Shown: positions 1-6,462 of the stretch, piece after piece
Numbering within the stretch: position 1 is the first letter of the stretch
How the letters are laid out: each line of letters starts with the position of its first letter
NCBI GenBank assembly: GCA_945947045.1
Contig: CAMEXG010000085.1
Coordinates: 1 to 8,376 of the forward strand
DNA: 8,376 nucleotides
Reading direction: 5' to 3'
DNA from: an uncultured Spirochaetales bacterium
GTDB lineage: Bacteria > Spirochaetota > Spirochaetia > Sphaerochaetales > Sphaerochaetaceae
The notes under the pieces: model-generated
Databases searched by the model: none
What the model was told of the DNA's origin: nothing
The model's input: the letters and a program-made list of their open reading frames with translations, nothing else
Translations under genes and position numbers: made by a program

Positions 1-165
1 GCCAAAAATATAGGGGCTGCAATGCTTAACATATGCATAGGCACGCTTCCCTTTGAAAAATCTCCCTTCTTTATTCCCATGACAAAATGTTCCGACATTT
101 CAAAAAAAGAAACAAGTCTTTATTTCTCTTCTGAACTTAACCAAAATCTATGGCTTTTTCCTTGA
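1..165 (+). CDS. 3' end of a gene cut by the window edge (unrecognised)
   Basis: Reading frame 1 is open from the first base for 54 codons and stops at TGA 163-165. The C-terminal text reads like ordinary protein (for example KKETSLYFSSELNQNLW) and codon choice is mixed, so this is more likely a real gene tail than chance. The pattern of an FF pair followed by a Ser/Glu-rich stretch and a Leu-Trp near the end weakly recalls the tails of short-chain dehydrogenases. That is only an impression and I give no function. No start is visible. The same frame beyond the stop runs through the 33-bp repeats at 177-265, so the stop codon sits right at the edge of that array. Confidence 0.4.
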   Translation, partial: AKNIGAAMLNICIGTLPFEKSPFFIPMTKCSDISKKETSLYFSSELNQNLWLFP

Positions 166-176
166 AAATATAAAAC

Positions 177-265
177 TCCCTTGAAAAAGTGTAGTGTAGA
201 GACAAAAAGTCCCTTGGAAAAGTGTATTAAATATATAAAAGGTCCCTTAGAAAAGTGCATTTAAT
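177..265 (+). repeat. Repeat array A: three 33-bp direct repeats
   Basis: Three units begin at 177, 210 and 243, spaced exactly 33 bp. Each starts TCCCTTgGAAAAGTG (with G/A changes at two positions) and continues with an A/T-rich tail. A partial copy of the head (TCCTTGAAAA) lies at 159-168 but out of register. On the plus strand the units read as 11-residue repeats (PLxKC...) with no start codon or ribosome site of their own, so the peptide is probably a by-product. The TTGGAAAA core and the 33-bp period are shared with the array at 674-787, and both arrays have the same orientation. Confidence 0.8.
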
Positions 266-362
266 AAAGGATAGAGCTCTCTACAAAATTAATCCAAGCG
301 GTGTCATTTCAAAGCTTATTAATCCATTCCCTCTCAGCTAGCCAAAGAAGACAGGAAATTTT

Positions 363-566
363 TCATCTCAAGGGCAACGGGAGAAAGAAAAACCGATAGT
401 AAAGAAATAAACTATCTGAATTATTGGATTCAAAAACAGTCATTCTTTGTGCTCCATCAGATTTCCTTATCTGACGAGGAACACACGTCCAACCTATAGA
501 ATGCAAAAGTTCTAGGATAGATCCTCACTTGTCATTGGATGGGTTATGTAGGAAATACTCCGCCAT
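363..566 (-). pseudogene. Possible coding relic with an internal stop
   Basis: On the minus strand, reading from ATG at 564-566, the frame gives 13 codons, a TGA at 525-527, and then 53 more open codons to TGA at 363-365. The text after the internal stop (LELLHSIGWTCVPRQIRKSD and onward) has the composition of a folded protein, with Trp, Cys and charged residues well mixed, unlike the surrounding AT-rich DNA. I do not recognise the family. A degraded transposase or defence-island gene would fit the setting, but that is a guess. It could also be a chance open frame. Confidence 0.25.
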
Positions 567-673
567 TGTAATAGATCCTTTAATAGCAAGCCAAAAGGAT
601 ATCAGGAAGATTGGTCCTATCACAAATATTCCATTCTACATGGTTCCAAATATCTTTGAGTGATATCCAATAC

Positions 674-787
674 TTGGAAAAACCGGGCATAATTAAGCTT
701 TTTTTATTGAAAAAATCGGGCAAAACTAGATGAAAAATATTGGTAAAATCAGGCATTTTCTCTCTTTTGAATTGATAAAAAGCAGGC
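674..787 (+). repeat. Repeat array B: four 33-bp direct repeats abutting the ATPase promoter
   Basis: Four units start at 674, 707, 740 and 772. The head is TTGRWAAAA and is followed by an NCRGGCA block (GGC at 686-688, 719-721, 752-754 and 785-787). The GGC blocks are spaced exactly 33 bp; the TTG blocks are spaced 33, 33 and 32. Read on the minus strand the array encodes an 11-residue periodicity with MP(D/G/A)F at each unit start. Thirty-three base pairs is close to three helical turns, so the motifs lie on one face of the DNA. The last unit overlaps the -35 box of the ATPase promoter, which points to an operator. Confidence 0.85.
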
Positions 788-800
788 ATAATCTTATAAT
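772..800 (+). promoter_or_regulatory. Sigma-70-type promoter of the ATPase gene
   Basis: The -35 box TTGATA (772-777) and the -10 box TATAAT (795-800) are separated by 17 bp. The expected start point is near 807, giving a leader of about 16 nt. A ribosome site GGAG (814-817) lies 5 nt before the ATG at 823. The -35 hexamer is also the head of the fourth 33-bp repeat, so any protein binding the repeats would compete with or recruit RNA polymerase. Confidence 0.75.
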
Positions 801-822
801 ATAAGAAAATAATGGAGTAACA

Positions 823-2178
823 ATGCTTTGGAGAAAAGATAGCAAAGAAATTCGAAATTGGGTTAATACTTCTGATAAAACAGCATTACTGGTGACAGGG
901 GCTAGACAGACGGGTAAAACAACATTAATAAGAAATATCCTTGAAGAAGAAGGGGTACACTTTCACGAAATAAACTTTGTAGAACAAACGGAAATTATCG
1001 ACTTCGCTACTAAAGCACTACAAAAGGGTTCTTCTTATTTTATCTCTATTCTTCCACTTGTTTTAAATAAAACCATAGAGAAAGGAGATGTCATATTCTT
1101 TGATGAAGTACAAGAATGTCCTGATATTGTTACAGCCATCAAATTCTTAGTTGATGACAATACTTATAGGTACATCCTTTCAGGATCCCTCTTAGGTGTT
1201 GAATACAAGAATTTAAGATCTGCACCTGTAGGATATTTGGAAATAATCGATATGTTTCCAATGACCTACGAAGAATTTATCGCAGCGTTTGGTGGTAGTC
1301 CTTCCATAATAGAAAAACTCAAATCCTCACTTTCAAGCCTATCTCCTATTGATGATATTCTTCACAAAAAGCTAATGGATTTATTCTTTCTCTACTTGGT
1401 TGTCGGAGGAATGCCTCAGGCAGTCGATAAATACGTTACTACTAAAGATTTTATGGCCGTCTCAAAAACCCACTCTTCTATTATGAACCTATACAAAATG
1501 GATTTCACCAGATACGAAGAAAAAGACAAAACACTGAGACTAAAGAAAATCTATGATCTTATCCCATCTGAGCTGGATTCAAAAAACAAGAGATATATTT
1601 TTTCTGATATAGATCCACATTTTAAATATGATAGATATGAGAACAGCTTTAATTGGCTCATTGATGCAGGCGTTGCTATTGCTGTTCATAATGCCAAGTC
1701 ACCAGAAATGCCACTTATAGCAAATCTAGAGAGCAATCTGATGAAGCTCTTTCTATCAGATGTAGGATTACTTTCTACATGCTTTGGGCCACAAACTCAA
1801 CTAAAGATTCTGAATGAGGATGATGAAATAAACAATGGATCTATATTTGAAAACTTTGTTGCTCAAGAATTATACAGAACAAATAGAAAGCTCTATTACT
1901 CACAAAACAAGAAACTTGGAGAAGTAGACTTTCTTATAGAAAAAGATGGATCTGTAATCCCAATAAAAGTCAAAAGTGGCAAGGAGCATACAAAATATAA
2001 GGCCCTATCTTCTTATCTTTCTGTGGATAATTGGAGAATGAATAAAGCCTATGTTTTGTATAAAGGAAACATTAAAGTTGATGGAAATATTGTCTATCTA
2101 CCCATCTATATGGCAGGCCTGTTGCCACTAGACAACGTGTCCTTCCCTTCATTGAATATAGAATTATCAGGGATATAA
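823..2178 (+). CDS. AAA+ ATPase, DUF4143 family (ATP-binding protein)
   Basis: This 451-residue protein has the family's usual length and layout. The N-terminal AAA_14-type P-loop domain shows Walker A GARQTGKT (26-33), Walker B VIFFDE (90-95) and a sensor-1-like SGS (120-122). The middle shows MFPMTYEEF (144-152) and the GGMP motif (195-198) that open the DUF4143 region. The C-terminus has a PD-(D/E)XK-like fold signature: E343, E367-V-D369 and then PIKVKS (380-385). In the family consensus the last motif is usually PIEVKS, so the third acidic residue (here K382) is lost and nuclease activity is doubtful. The family is widespread in bacteria and archaea, has many genomic copies and no settled role. 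No signal peptide or membrane segment is seen. The gene is visibly richer in A/T than the metabolic genes downstream, which suggests transfer. Start and Shine-Dalgarno site agree. It is convergent with folA. Confidence 0.93.
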   Translation: MLWRKDSKEIRNWVNTSDKTALLVTGARQTGKTTLIRNILEEEGVHFHEINFVEQTEIIDFATKALQKGSSYFISILPLVLNKTIEKGDVIFFDEVQECPDIVTAIKFLVDDNTYRYILSGSLLGVEYKNLRSAPVGYLEIIDMFPMTYEEFIAAFGGSPSIIEKLKSSLSSLSPIDDILHKKLMDLFFLYLVVGGMPQAVDKYVTTKDFMAVSKTHSSIMNLYKMDFTRYEEKDKTLRLKKIYDLIPSELDSKNKRYIFSDIDPHFKYDRYENSFNWLIDAGVAIAVHNAKSPEMPLIANLESNLMKLFLSDVGLLSTCFGPQTQLKILNEDDEINNGSIFENFVAQELYRTNRKLYYSQNKKLGEVDFLIEKDGSVIPIKVKSGKEHTKYKALSSYLSVDNWRMNKAYVLYKGNIKVDGNIVYLPIYMAGLLPLDNVSFPSLNIELSGI

Positions 2179-2192
2179 AAGAGAGCTTTTAT
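2175..2192 (+). terminator. Small hairpin at the end of the ATPase gene
   Basis: A perfect 7-bp inverted repeat, ATAAAAG and CTTTTAT around an AGAG loop, overlaps the ATPase stop codon (TAA 2176-2178). It is A/T-rich and lacks a long T run, so it is at best a weak terminator or a transcript-end stabiliser. Confidence 0.35.
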
Positions 2193-2204
2193 GACTTTGT
2201 GAAA

Positions 2205-2224
2205 AGAGGGTCAGAGGACCCTCT
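2205..2224 (-). terminator. Terminator hairpin after folA
   Basis: A perfect 8-bp stem, AGAGGGTC and GACCCTCT, encloses a 4-nt loop. On the minus strand the stem ends in CTCT and runs straight into TTTC, as expected for an intrinsic terminator. It lies 39 bp past the folA stop. The T run is short. Since the ATPase gene converges on the same spot, the hairpin may also stop some plus-strand transcription. Confidence 0.65.
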
Positions 2225-2263
2225 CATAACTTAACCTAAATAGACTCTAGATTCTCTTTTTGT

Positions 2264-2779
2264 TTACTCTAGCGGAAGCGGAGACGAGTTTCTATAAGTT
2301 GTGAAACGGATAGTATACCCGTTGTCTTCTATTGGGCCGGAGGAGGCTACCTCCCTCCAGGAAGGAAGAGAATCCAGGTTGTCGAAGAAAGCTTCGGCGC
2401 CTCCATCTGCGTCTACTTTCGTCAGAAGCACCTCGCTGCAATATGGCAGCATCGTGTGATACATCATGGCCCCGCCGATTACAAATATATCGTCGGAAGG
2501 CAGCGTGGAGAGAAGAGAGAAAAGCTCAGGAAGGGACTCAACCATCGTAAATCCATCTCTATCCGCCCTCTCTTTGTCTCCACCTGGCCAAAGGACGATA
2601 TTCTTTCTCTTTGGTAGGGGCTTACCCTCTGGAAAAGAGAGAAGAGTATTGGAGCCCATGACCACTATCTTATTAAGAGTAGTTGAACGAAAGAACTTCA
2701 TATCTTTAGGCAGGCGGAACATAAGATCATTCTTCTTTCCAATCCCCCATTTTTTATCACAATGCAGAATAGCCCTCAT
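2264..2779 (-). CDS. folA: Dihydrofolate reductase
   Basis: This 171-residue protein reduces dihydrofolate to tetrahydrofolate with NADPH and so regenerates the cofactor that ThyA oxidises. The N-terminus has WGIGKKNDL (11-19) for the Met20-type loop and LPKDMKFF (23-30), in which D26 is the catalytic acid. The middle has VVMGSNTL for the cofactor phosphate region, and FVIGG followed by Y is the typical nucleotide-binding turn. The length is normal. The start is set by AGGAGG directly upstream, which overlaps the thyA stop codon. Only 8 nt separate the genes, so translation is probably coupled. A terminator hairpin follows. The sequence resembles Firmicute DHFRs. Confidence 0.96.
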   Translation of the reverse strand: MRAILHCDKKWGIGKKNDLMFRLPKDMKFFRSTTLNKIVVMGSNTLLSFPEGKPLPKRKNIVLWPGGDKERADRDGFTMVESLPELFSLLSTLPSDDIFVIGGAMMYHTMLPYCSEVLLTKVDADGGAEAFFDNLDSLPSWREVASSGPIEDNGYTIRFTTYRNSSPLPLE

Positions 2780-2787
2780 ATCTCCTC

Positions 2788-3618
2788 CTAGATTGCAACC
2801 GGGATATCATACTTCTTCTTATTGCACTCATATCCTTTGAGTTTGAAATCATCCGGGGTGAAAGAGTAGAAGTCTTTGATCTCTTTATTCATTACAAACT
2901 CTGGAGCTGGATACGCTTCATTTTCGATAATCTCCTTCACAATAGGAATGTGCCTGTCATATATATGGGCATCCGCTATCACGTGGACCAGCTCCCCGAC
3001 CTCCAAGTCGGAGACCTGAGCCATCATATGCATCAGAACGGCATACTGGGCCACATTCCAGTTATTTGCCGTAAGCATATCCTGACTGCGCTGATTAAGT
3101 ATTCCGTTGAGTGTGCGTCCCGATACATTGAATGTCATAGAGTAGGCACATGGGTAAAGCATCATCTCCGAAAGGTCGTGGTGGTTATAGATATTAGTAA
3201 GAATTCTTCTTGACTGAGGATTGTGCTTCAAGTCATACAACACTCTGTCAACCTGATCAAACTCCCCCTCTTTATACTTATGCTTCACCCCCAACTGATA
3301 GCCATAAGCTTTTCCTATGGTACCCTCCTCATCACTCCAGCTATCCCAGACGTGGGAATGGAGATCTGAGATTCTATTGGATTTCTTCTGCCAAATCCAA
3401 AGCATTTCATCGATTGCGCTCTTCAGATATGTCTTACGGATAGTAAGAATGGGAAACTCTTCTTTCAGGTTATATCTATTTACAATACCGAACTTCTTTA
3501 TTGTATGGGCAGGCGTGCCGTCAGCCCAATGGGGTCTCACTTCCAAATCCTCGTCAGAGAAACCGTTCTCCAGAATATCTTTTATATTTGCAATAAAAAT
3601 CTGATCAGCTCTACTCAT
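2788..3618 (-). CDS. thyA: Thymidylate synthase (ThyA type)
   Basis: This 276-residue enzyme methylates dUMP to dTMP using methylene-tetrahydrofolate and releases dihydrofolate. Visible active-site elements are the nucleophile C157 in YPCAYS, the phosphate-binding R137-R138, the E71 region (DEMLWIW), the NQRSQD block (175-180), N188 in NNWNVAQY, and H218/Y220 in DAHIY. The YPCAYS and NNWNVAQY variants differ from the E. coli form (PCH and PFNIASY). From memory they are typical of the clostridial ThyA branch, so they point to lineage rather than a defect. The start follows an AGAGG ribosome site. There is a 10-nt gap to the upstream ParB-like gene and an 8-nt gap to folA, so these genes are almost certainly one transcript. 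Confidence 0.97.
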   Translation of the reverse strand: MSRADQIFIANIKDILENGFSDEDLEVRPHWADGTPAHTIKKFGIVNRYNLKEEFPILTIRKTYLKSAIDEMLWIWQKKSNRISDLHSHVWDSWSDEEGTIGKAYGYQLGVKHKYKEGEFDQVDRVLYDLKHNPQSRRILTNIYNHHDLSEMMLYPCAYSMTFNVSGRTLNGILNQRSQDMLTANNWNVAQYAVLMHMMAQVSDLEVGELVHVIADAHIYDRHIPIVKEIIENEAYPAPEFVMNKEIKDFYSFTPDDFKLKGYECNKKKYDIPVAI

Positions 3619-3628
3619 TCTTTTCCTC

Positions 3629-4525
3629 TTATTTTCTTGAAAGCTTACTCATAATATAATCCAAATAGTGTCTGAAGACGCTCTTTTGATCATTCTTAAT
3701 CACGTCTTTGGCTGCATCTTCTTCCGTAGAGAGAGCATCGATGCGCTTCATCTCGTCCCAGCGCCTTACCAGCCACATATAAATGTCACCGTCGGTGGAG
3801 CCTGGGAAATGAGATCTGAGATGCTCCTTGTCCATGGCTTCGACTAAGGGGGAGTACACATTCTTATACCAGCTTTCAGCCCCCTCTTGAAAGGAAAGGA
3901 CCCTGTCAAGGTGCTCGTTGGCATAGTATTTATGGACAAGAATATGATGAACCATCTCAGGGTATGCCCCGGGAGTCGTGAAATATATCTTATCCATAGG
4001 AAGATATGTGGGGTGGTATTGGTCGATAAACATCTGTCTTTCATGTGCCACGACTCTCTTTTTCAGTTCATTAAGAGTCATGCCTTCTTCCAGATTTATC
4101 TTTGAAGACAGCTCCACTACCTCTGCGTCAATAAACTCCATGCCCTCGCTTCTAGCGACCGACACTCTATGGTTTCCATCCCTGACAAAGTACCACTCTC
4201 CTATTTTATAAACAGAAATCGGAGGGAGAGTAATGTTGTCCAGCCTTGCAGCGTCAACGCTCTCCCATCTGTTCTTCAAAGAGTTGTTTGTAGGGTAGAA
4301 GGCAAGGGAGAAGTCCTGGTAGCGGTTTTCGCTTCCAATAATCTTCTTCACTTCTATGGTCTGCATCCCAAGATATGCCTCGCTGTCGGGCTTGATCAAC
4401 TTCGTCACTTCATAGAAAGAAAGCAAGTTGGGATTCTTCCACCTGAAAGTGGAGAACACTTTCTGAATTTTTGCTTTTAAGCGGGCTGCATCGAAATCGT
4501 TGGCAGTAACGGAACGGTCCGCCAT
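3629..4525 (-). CDS. ParB/Srx-like domain protein of unknown role
   Basis: I place the start at 4525 (298 residues), not at the in-frame ATG 27 bases upstream. GGAGG lies 8 nt before the 4525 ATG, whereas the upstream ATG lacks a site and would overlap the previous gene. Residues about 95-138 hold a ParB-like segment with PPISVYKIGEWYFVRDG followed by NHRVSVAR (118-125). The DGNHR signature is the core phosphate/nucleotide-binding motif of the ParB/sulfiredoxin superfamily. The C-terminal half has no obvious catalytic motif but contains a Trp-rich helix (DGDIYMWLVRRW, 245-256) resembling DUF4032-type proteins. No HTH or CpG-binding domain of chromosomal ParB is seen, so a partition role is unlikely. 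The gap to the metallophosphoesterase stop is 4 nt and to thyA 10 nt. The function is unknown; a nucleotide-binding or regulatory role in the dTMP operon is possible. Confidence 0.85.
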   Translation of the reverse strand: MADRSVTANDFDAARLKAKIQKVFSTFRWKNPNLLSFYEVTKLIKPDSEAYLGMQTIEVKKIIGSENRYQDFSLAFYPTNNSLKNRWESVDAARLDNITLPPISVYKIGEWYFVRDGNHRVSVARSEGMEFIDAEVVELSSKINLEEGMTLNELKKRVVAHERQMFIDQYHPTYLPMDKIYFTTPGAYPEMVHHILVHKYYANEHLDRVLSFQEGAESWYKNVYSPLVEAMDKEHLRSHFPGSTDGDIYMWLVRRWDEMKRIDALSTEEDAAKDVIKNDQKSVFRHYLDYIMSKLSRK

Positions 4526-4529
4526 AACT

Positions 4530-5201
4530 TCATCCTCCAAGATTATCGTCATCGATGAGGTAACTGCCGTATACGTTGATCACCTTTGTTTTTCCAAACT
4601 CAGTTACACGAGGCAGATTACAATCATCAAGGTGGACATGACCATGGATAAGGTAACTGGGTTCATATTTTTCCATAAAGTCCAGGAAACACTTAAATCC
4701 CATGTGGCAGAGATCCCGCCCGTCCCCCATGCCATATGGTGGAGCATGTGTCACCAAAATGTCTAGATACCTGCCATATTTGTGTTTATTAAACAGGAGC
4801 TTAGGGATCATCCTCCGTATTCTTCTCTCCATCTCGCGCTCACTGTATTGGCTGTCACCCTGATTATAACGCATACTGCCACCCAGCCCCGCTATCAAGA
4901 GACCGGTGTTTTTATCTCTGACCACCTTCCCGTCCAGAAGAAAGCCATAGAACTTCAACGACGGATCAACGAAACCGGAGTTTTTATAAATCCCCTTTTT
5001 CATATCAGAGCTAAAGTGTTTAAGGTTGTGGTTACCATAAACATAATACACATCTCTACTCAACATAGTGGACATGTAGTCGTAAGACTCCAACGGCATG
5101 TCCCCTGCAGAGAGTATTATATCAGTATCATGATAAACACTCTTTATGCTGGGCGAGAATGCTAGACTCCTGGTAGTGTCTGAAACACAAAGTAACCTCA
5201 T
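4530..5201 (-). CDS. Calcineurin-like metallophosphoesterase
   Basis: This 223-residue cytoplasmic protein has the dinuclear metal-site motifs in order: SD at 7-8, GD at 33-34, GNH at 56-58, H152 in THAPP and HGHVH at 186-190. The first motif is normally D-x-H; here it is D8-T-T10, so one metal ligand is replaced. Members hydrolyse phosphodiesters or phosphomonoesters, and the substrate cannot be read from sequence. The start is supported by AAGGGA 4 nt before the ATG and a promoter just upstream. Its TGA stop overlaps the ribosome site of the ParB-like gene, which ties the two together. It is probably the first gene of the metallophosphoesterase - ParB-like - thyA - folA operon. Confidence 0.9.
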   Translation of the reverse strand: MRLLCVSDTTRSLAFSPSIKSVYHDTDIILSAGDMPLESYDYMSTMLSRDVYYVYGNHNLKHFSSDMKKGIYKNSGFVDPSLKFYGFLLDGKVVRDKNTGLLIAGLGGSMRYNQGDSQYSEREMERRIRRMIPKLLFNKHKYGRYLDILVTHAPPYGMGDGRDLCHMGFKCFLDFMEKYEPSYLIHGHVHLDDCNLPRVTEFGKTKVINVYGSYLIDDDNLGG

Positions 5202-5219
5202 ATATTCCCTTCACAGAGA

Positions 5220-5249
5220 ATTATAAACCCCCATAGAAAGTGAAAACAA
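5220..5249 (-). promoter_or_regulatory. Promoter of the metallophosphoesterase-thyA-folA operon
   Basis: On the minus strand a -35 box TTGTTT (5249-5244) and a perfect -10 box TATAAT (5225-5220) lie 18 bp apart. Transcription would start near 5213, about 12 nt before the ATG at 5201. The block could also receive readthrough from the maturase gene, since I see no convincing minus-strand terminator in the 65-bp gap. Confidence 0.55.
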
Positions 5250-5266
5250 GTTTTACTTTTTTTATT

Positions 5267-6406
5267 TTAAAGTCTACGATCCGCCCCTTTTATATACTCC
5301 GCCTCCAGCTTTGCCACCTCCTCTATTCTGGAGTAAGCATGTTTAAAGAATTCTTTAAAGGAGGAACAGAAATAGTTGGAGCCCACTTTTCCTTGGTAAT
5401 CGCAGTCCCTGCGGCAGCCTCCGTTGCAGAGTCTTCTCCACTGGCATTTCCTGCACTCTTCTTTTTCAGCCTTGCCTTCACTAAGAAACTCAATCATTAC
5501 AGGGCTCTTATACACTTCGTCCACACTTTCAAAGTCTGAGAAAAGCCCCATCTTCCACTTATCGGTCACATAGAAGTCACAGGGATAAATAGAGCCGTCG
5601 GCCTCCACCACTATATAGCCTCCGCAGTTCCCGAGGACAGCGCAGGATGACGGGGGATAGCCCATAGCAAGATGGACGTAGTCGTCAAAGAGACGGACAC
5701 TGGTATATTTTCCATTCTTCCAGTCCCTGTACCATAGATCAAATGTGGCGGACAGAAAGCGGGCGTAGAGGGATGGAGTAAGGGAGAAATCCCTTCCTCC
5801 CCTCTCCTCTTCATATGGGTCCAGACAGGGAATGAACTGGAGGTATGAAAAGCCTTCCCTCTTAAGGGAGGAATATACCTTCACAGGGTCTGTCTTTCCC
5901 GTCACTACACATAGTGCGTTGTAGTCCACATTATACTTCTCAAGAAGCTTCAGGTTATCGATGATCCTCAGGAAGGTCCCCTCCCCCTTTGCATCTATCC
6001 TATATCTATCATGTCCGTTCTTGTTTCCATCTACAGAGACACCTATGAGAAAGTTATTCTCTTTAAAGAAAGAGGCCCACTCCTCTGTGATGGCATATCC
6101 ATTGGTCTGAAGGCTATAGCTTACATTCTGCCCTTCTTTCTTATATTTCTTCACTTCATCAACAAAGTGTCTGAAATATCCCAGTCCCGCCATTGTGGGC
6201 TCCCCACCTTGGAAGGCAAAAGAGACCGTACCCTCGTCTGAAAGGGATGAAAATGTCCAGGAAATAAAAGAAGACGCCATCTCTTTTGACATGACACCCA
6301 TATTATATGTCTCACGATGTGCCGAGACATCTTCATAGAAACAATACCTGCACCTCATATTGCAGGAACCGGAAGCCGGCTTAATAAGAAAACTAATTGC
6401 CTTCAT
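5267..6406 (-). CDS. Anaerobic sulfatase-maturating enzyme (radical SAM, SPASM)
   Basis: This 379-residue enzyme is expected to oxidise a Cys or Ser in a sulfatase to formylglycine. The SAM-cluster motif is C15-x3-C19-x2-C22, close to the start and preceded by the family hallmark LIKPASGSCN. QGGEP (66-70) binds the SAM amino group. The SPASM region has C255, C261 and C276 with the C318/C321/C327/C331/C347 set for two auxiliary [4Fe-4S] clusters. D277, immediately after C276, matches the catalytic Asp277 of the Clostridium perfringens enzyme. All needed cysteines are present, so the enzyme looks active. No sulfatase gene is in the window, so its substrate is encoded elsewhere. The start fits the family N-terminus but has no clear Shine-Dalgarno site. 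A terminator-like hairpin sits in the leader. Confidence 0.94.
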   Translation of the reverse strand: MKAISFLIKPASGSCNMRCRYCFYEDVSAHRETYNMGVMSKEMASSFISWTFSSLSDEGTVSFAFQGGEPTMAGLGYFRHFVDEVKKYKKEGQNVSYSLQTNGYAITEEWASFFKENNFLIGVSVDGNKNGHDRYRIDAKGEGTFLRIIDNLKLLEKYNVDYNALCVVTGKTDPVKVYSSLKREGFSYLQFIPCLDPYEEERGGRDFSLTPSLYARFLSATFDLWYRDWKNGKYTSVRLFDDYVHLAMGYPPSSCAVLGNCGGYIVVEADGSIYPCDFYVTDKWKMGLFSDFESVDEVYKSPVMIEFLSEGKAEKEECRKCQWRRLCNGGCRRDCDYQGKVGSNYFCSSFKEFFKHAYSRIEEVAKLEAEYIKGADRRL

Positions 6407-6430
6407 ACTTTTATGTTAACAGAAAGAGAT

Positions 6431-6462
6431 AAAAAATAGAGCTACGGGAGAACCGCAGCCCT
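6431..6462 (-). terminator. Intrinsic terminator between the abi gene and the maturase
   Basis: On the minus strand a 10-bp stem (6462-6453 with 6447-6438, two G-U pairs) closes a 5-nt loop TTCTC and is followed by A and then six T. This is a good Rho-independent terminator. It lies between the promoter at 6493-6521 and the maturase start at 6406, so it would end any transcript from that promoter after about 55 nt unless bypassed. It also ends transcription from the abi gene. Confidence 0.75.

Larger units (their letters stand above)
166..822. other. 657-bp AT-rich intergenic region upstream of the ATPase
   Basis: This stretch carries no convincing intact gene. It contains repeat array A (177-265), a possible minus-strand coding relic (363-566), repeat array B (674-787) and the ATPase promoter (772-800). 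A short imperfect inverted repeat (CCTATAGAA and TTCTAGG, about 493-515) lies inside the relic. A 69-codon minus-strand frame at 580-789 is a product of the 33-bp periodicity and has no ribosome-binding site. Nothing resembling a tRNA, a CRISPR or an insertion-sequence end was seen here. Confidence 0.6.

Noticed and set aside
177..787. CRISPR array
   Set aside because: The units are contiguous 33-bp degenerate repeats with no unique spacers and no palindromic repeat, and no cas gene is present.
580..789. 69-codon minus-strand gene with MPxF repeats
   Set aside because: It has no ribosome site and overlaps the ATPase promoter, and its periodicity follows from the 33-bp DNA repeats.
2332..2840. 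Plus-strand ORFs over folA
   Set aside because: They are shadows of folA in other frames, are rich in Arg/Ser/Pro, lack ribosome sites and resemble no family.
2940..3300. Defective thymidylate synthase active site (YPCAYS, NNWNV)
   Set aside because: These variants are, from memory, normal in the clostridial ThyA branch, and the nucleophile and substrate-binding residues are all present.
3629..4525. Chromosome partitioning ParB
   Set aside because: Only the ParB/Srx-type DGNHR segment is present; there is no HTH or dimer domain, no parA and no parS-like site.
5235..5268. Plus-strand terminator-like hairpin with a T run between the metallophosphoesterase and the maturase
   Set aside because: The stem is almost all A-T with a tiny loop, and no plus-strand gene precedes it.
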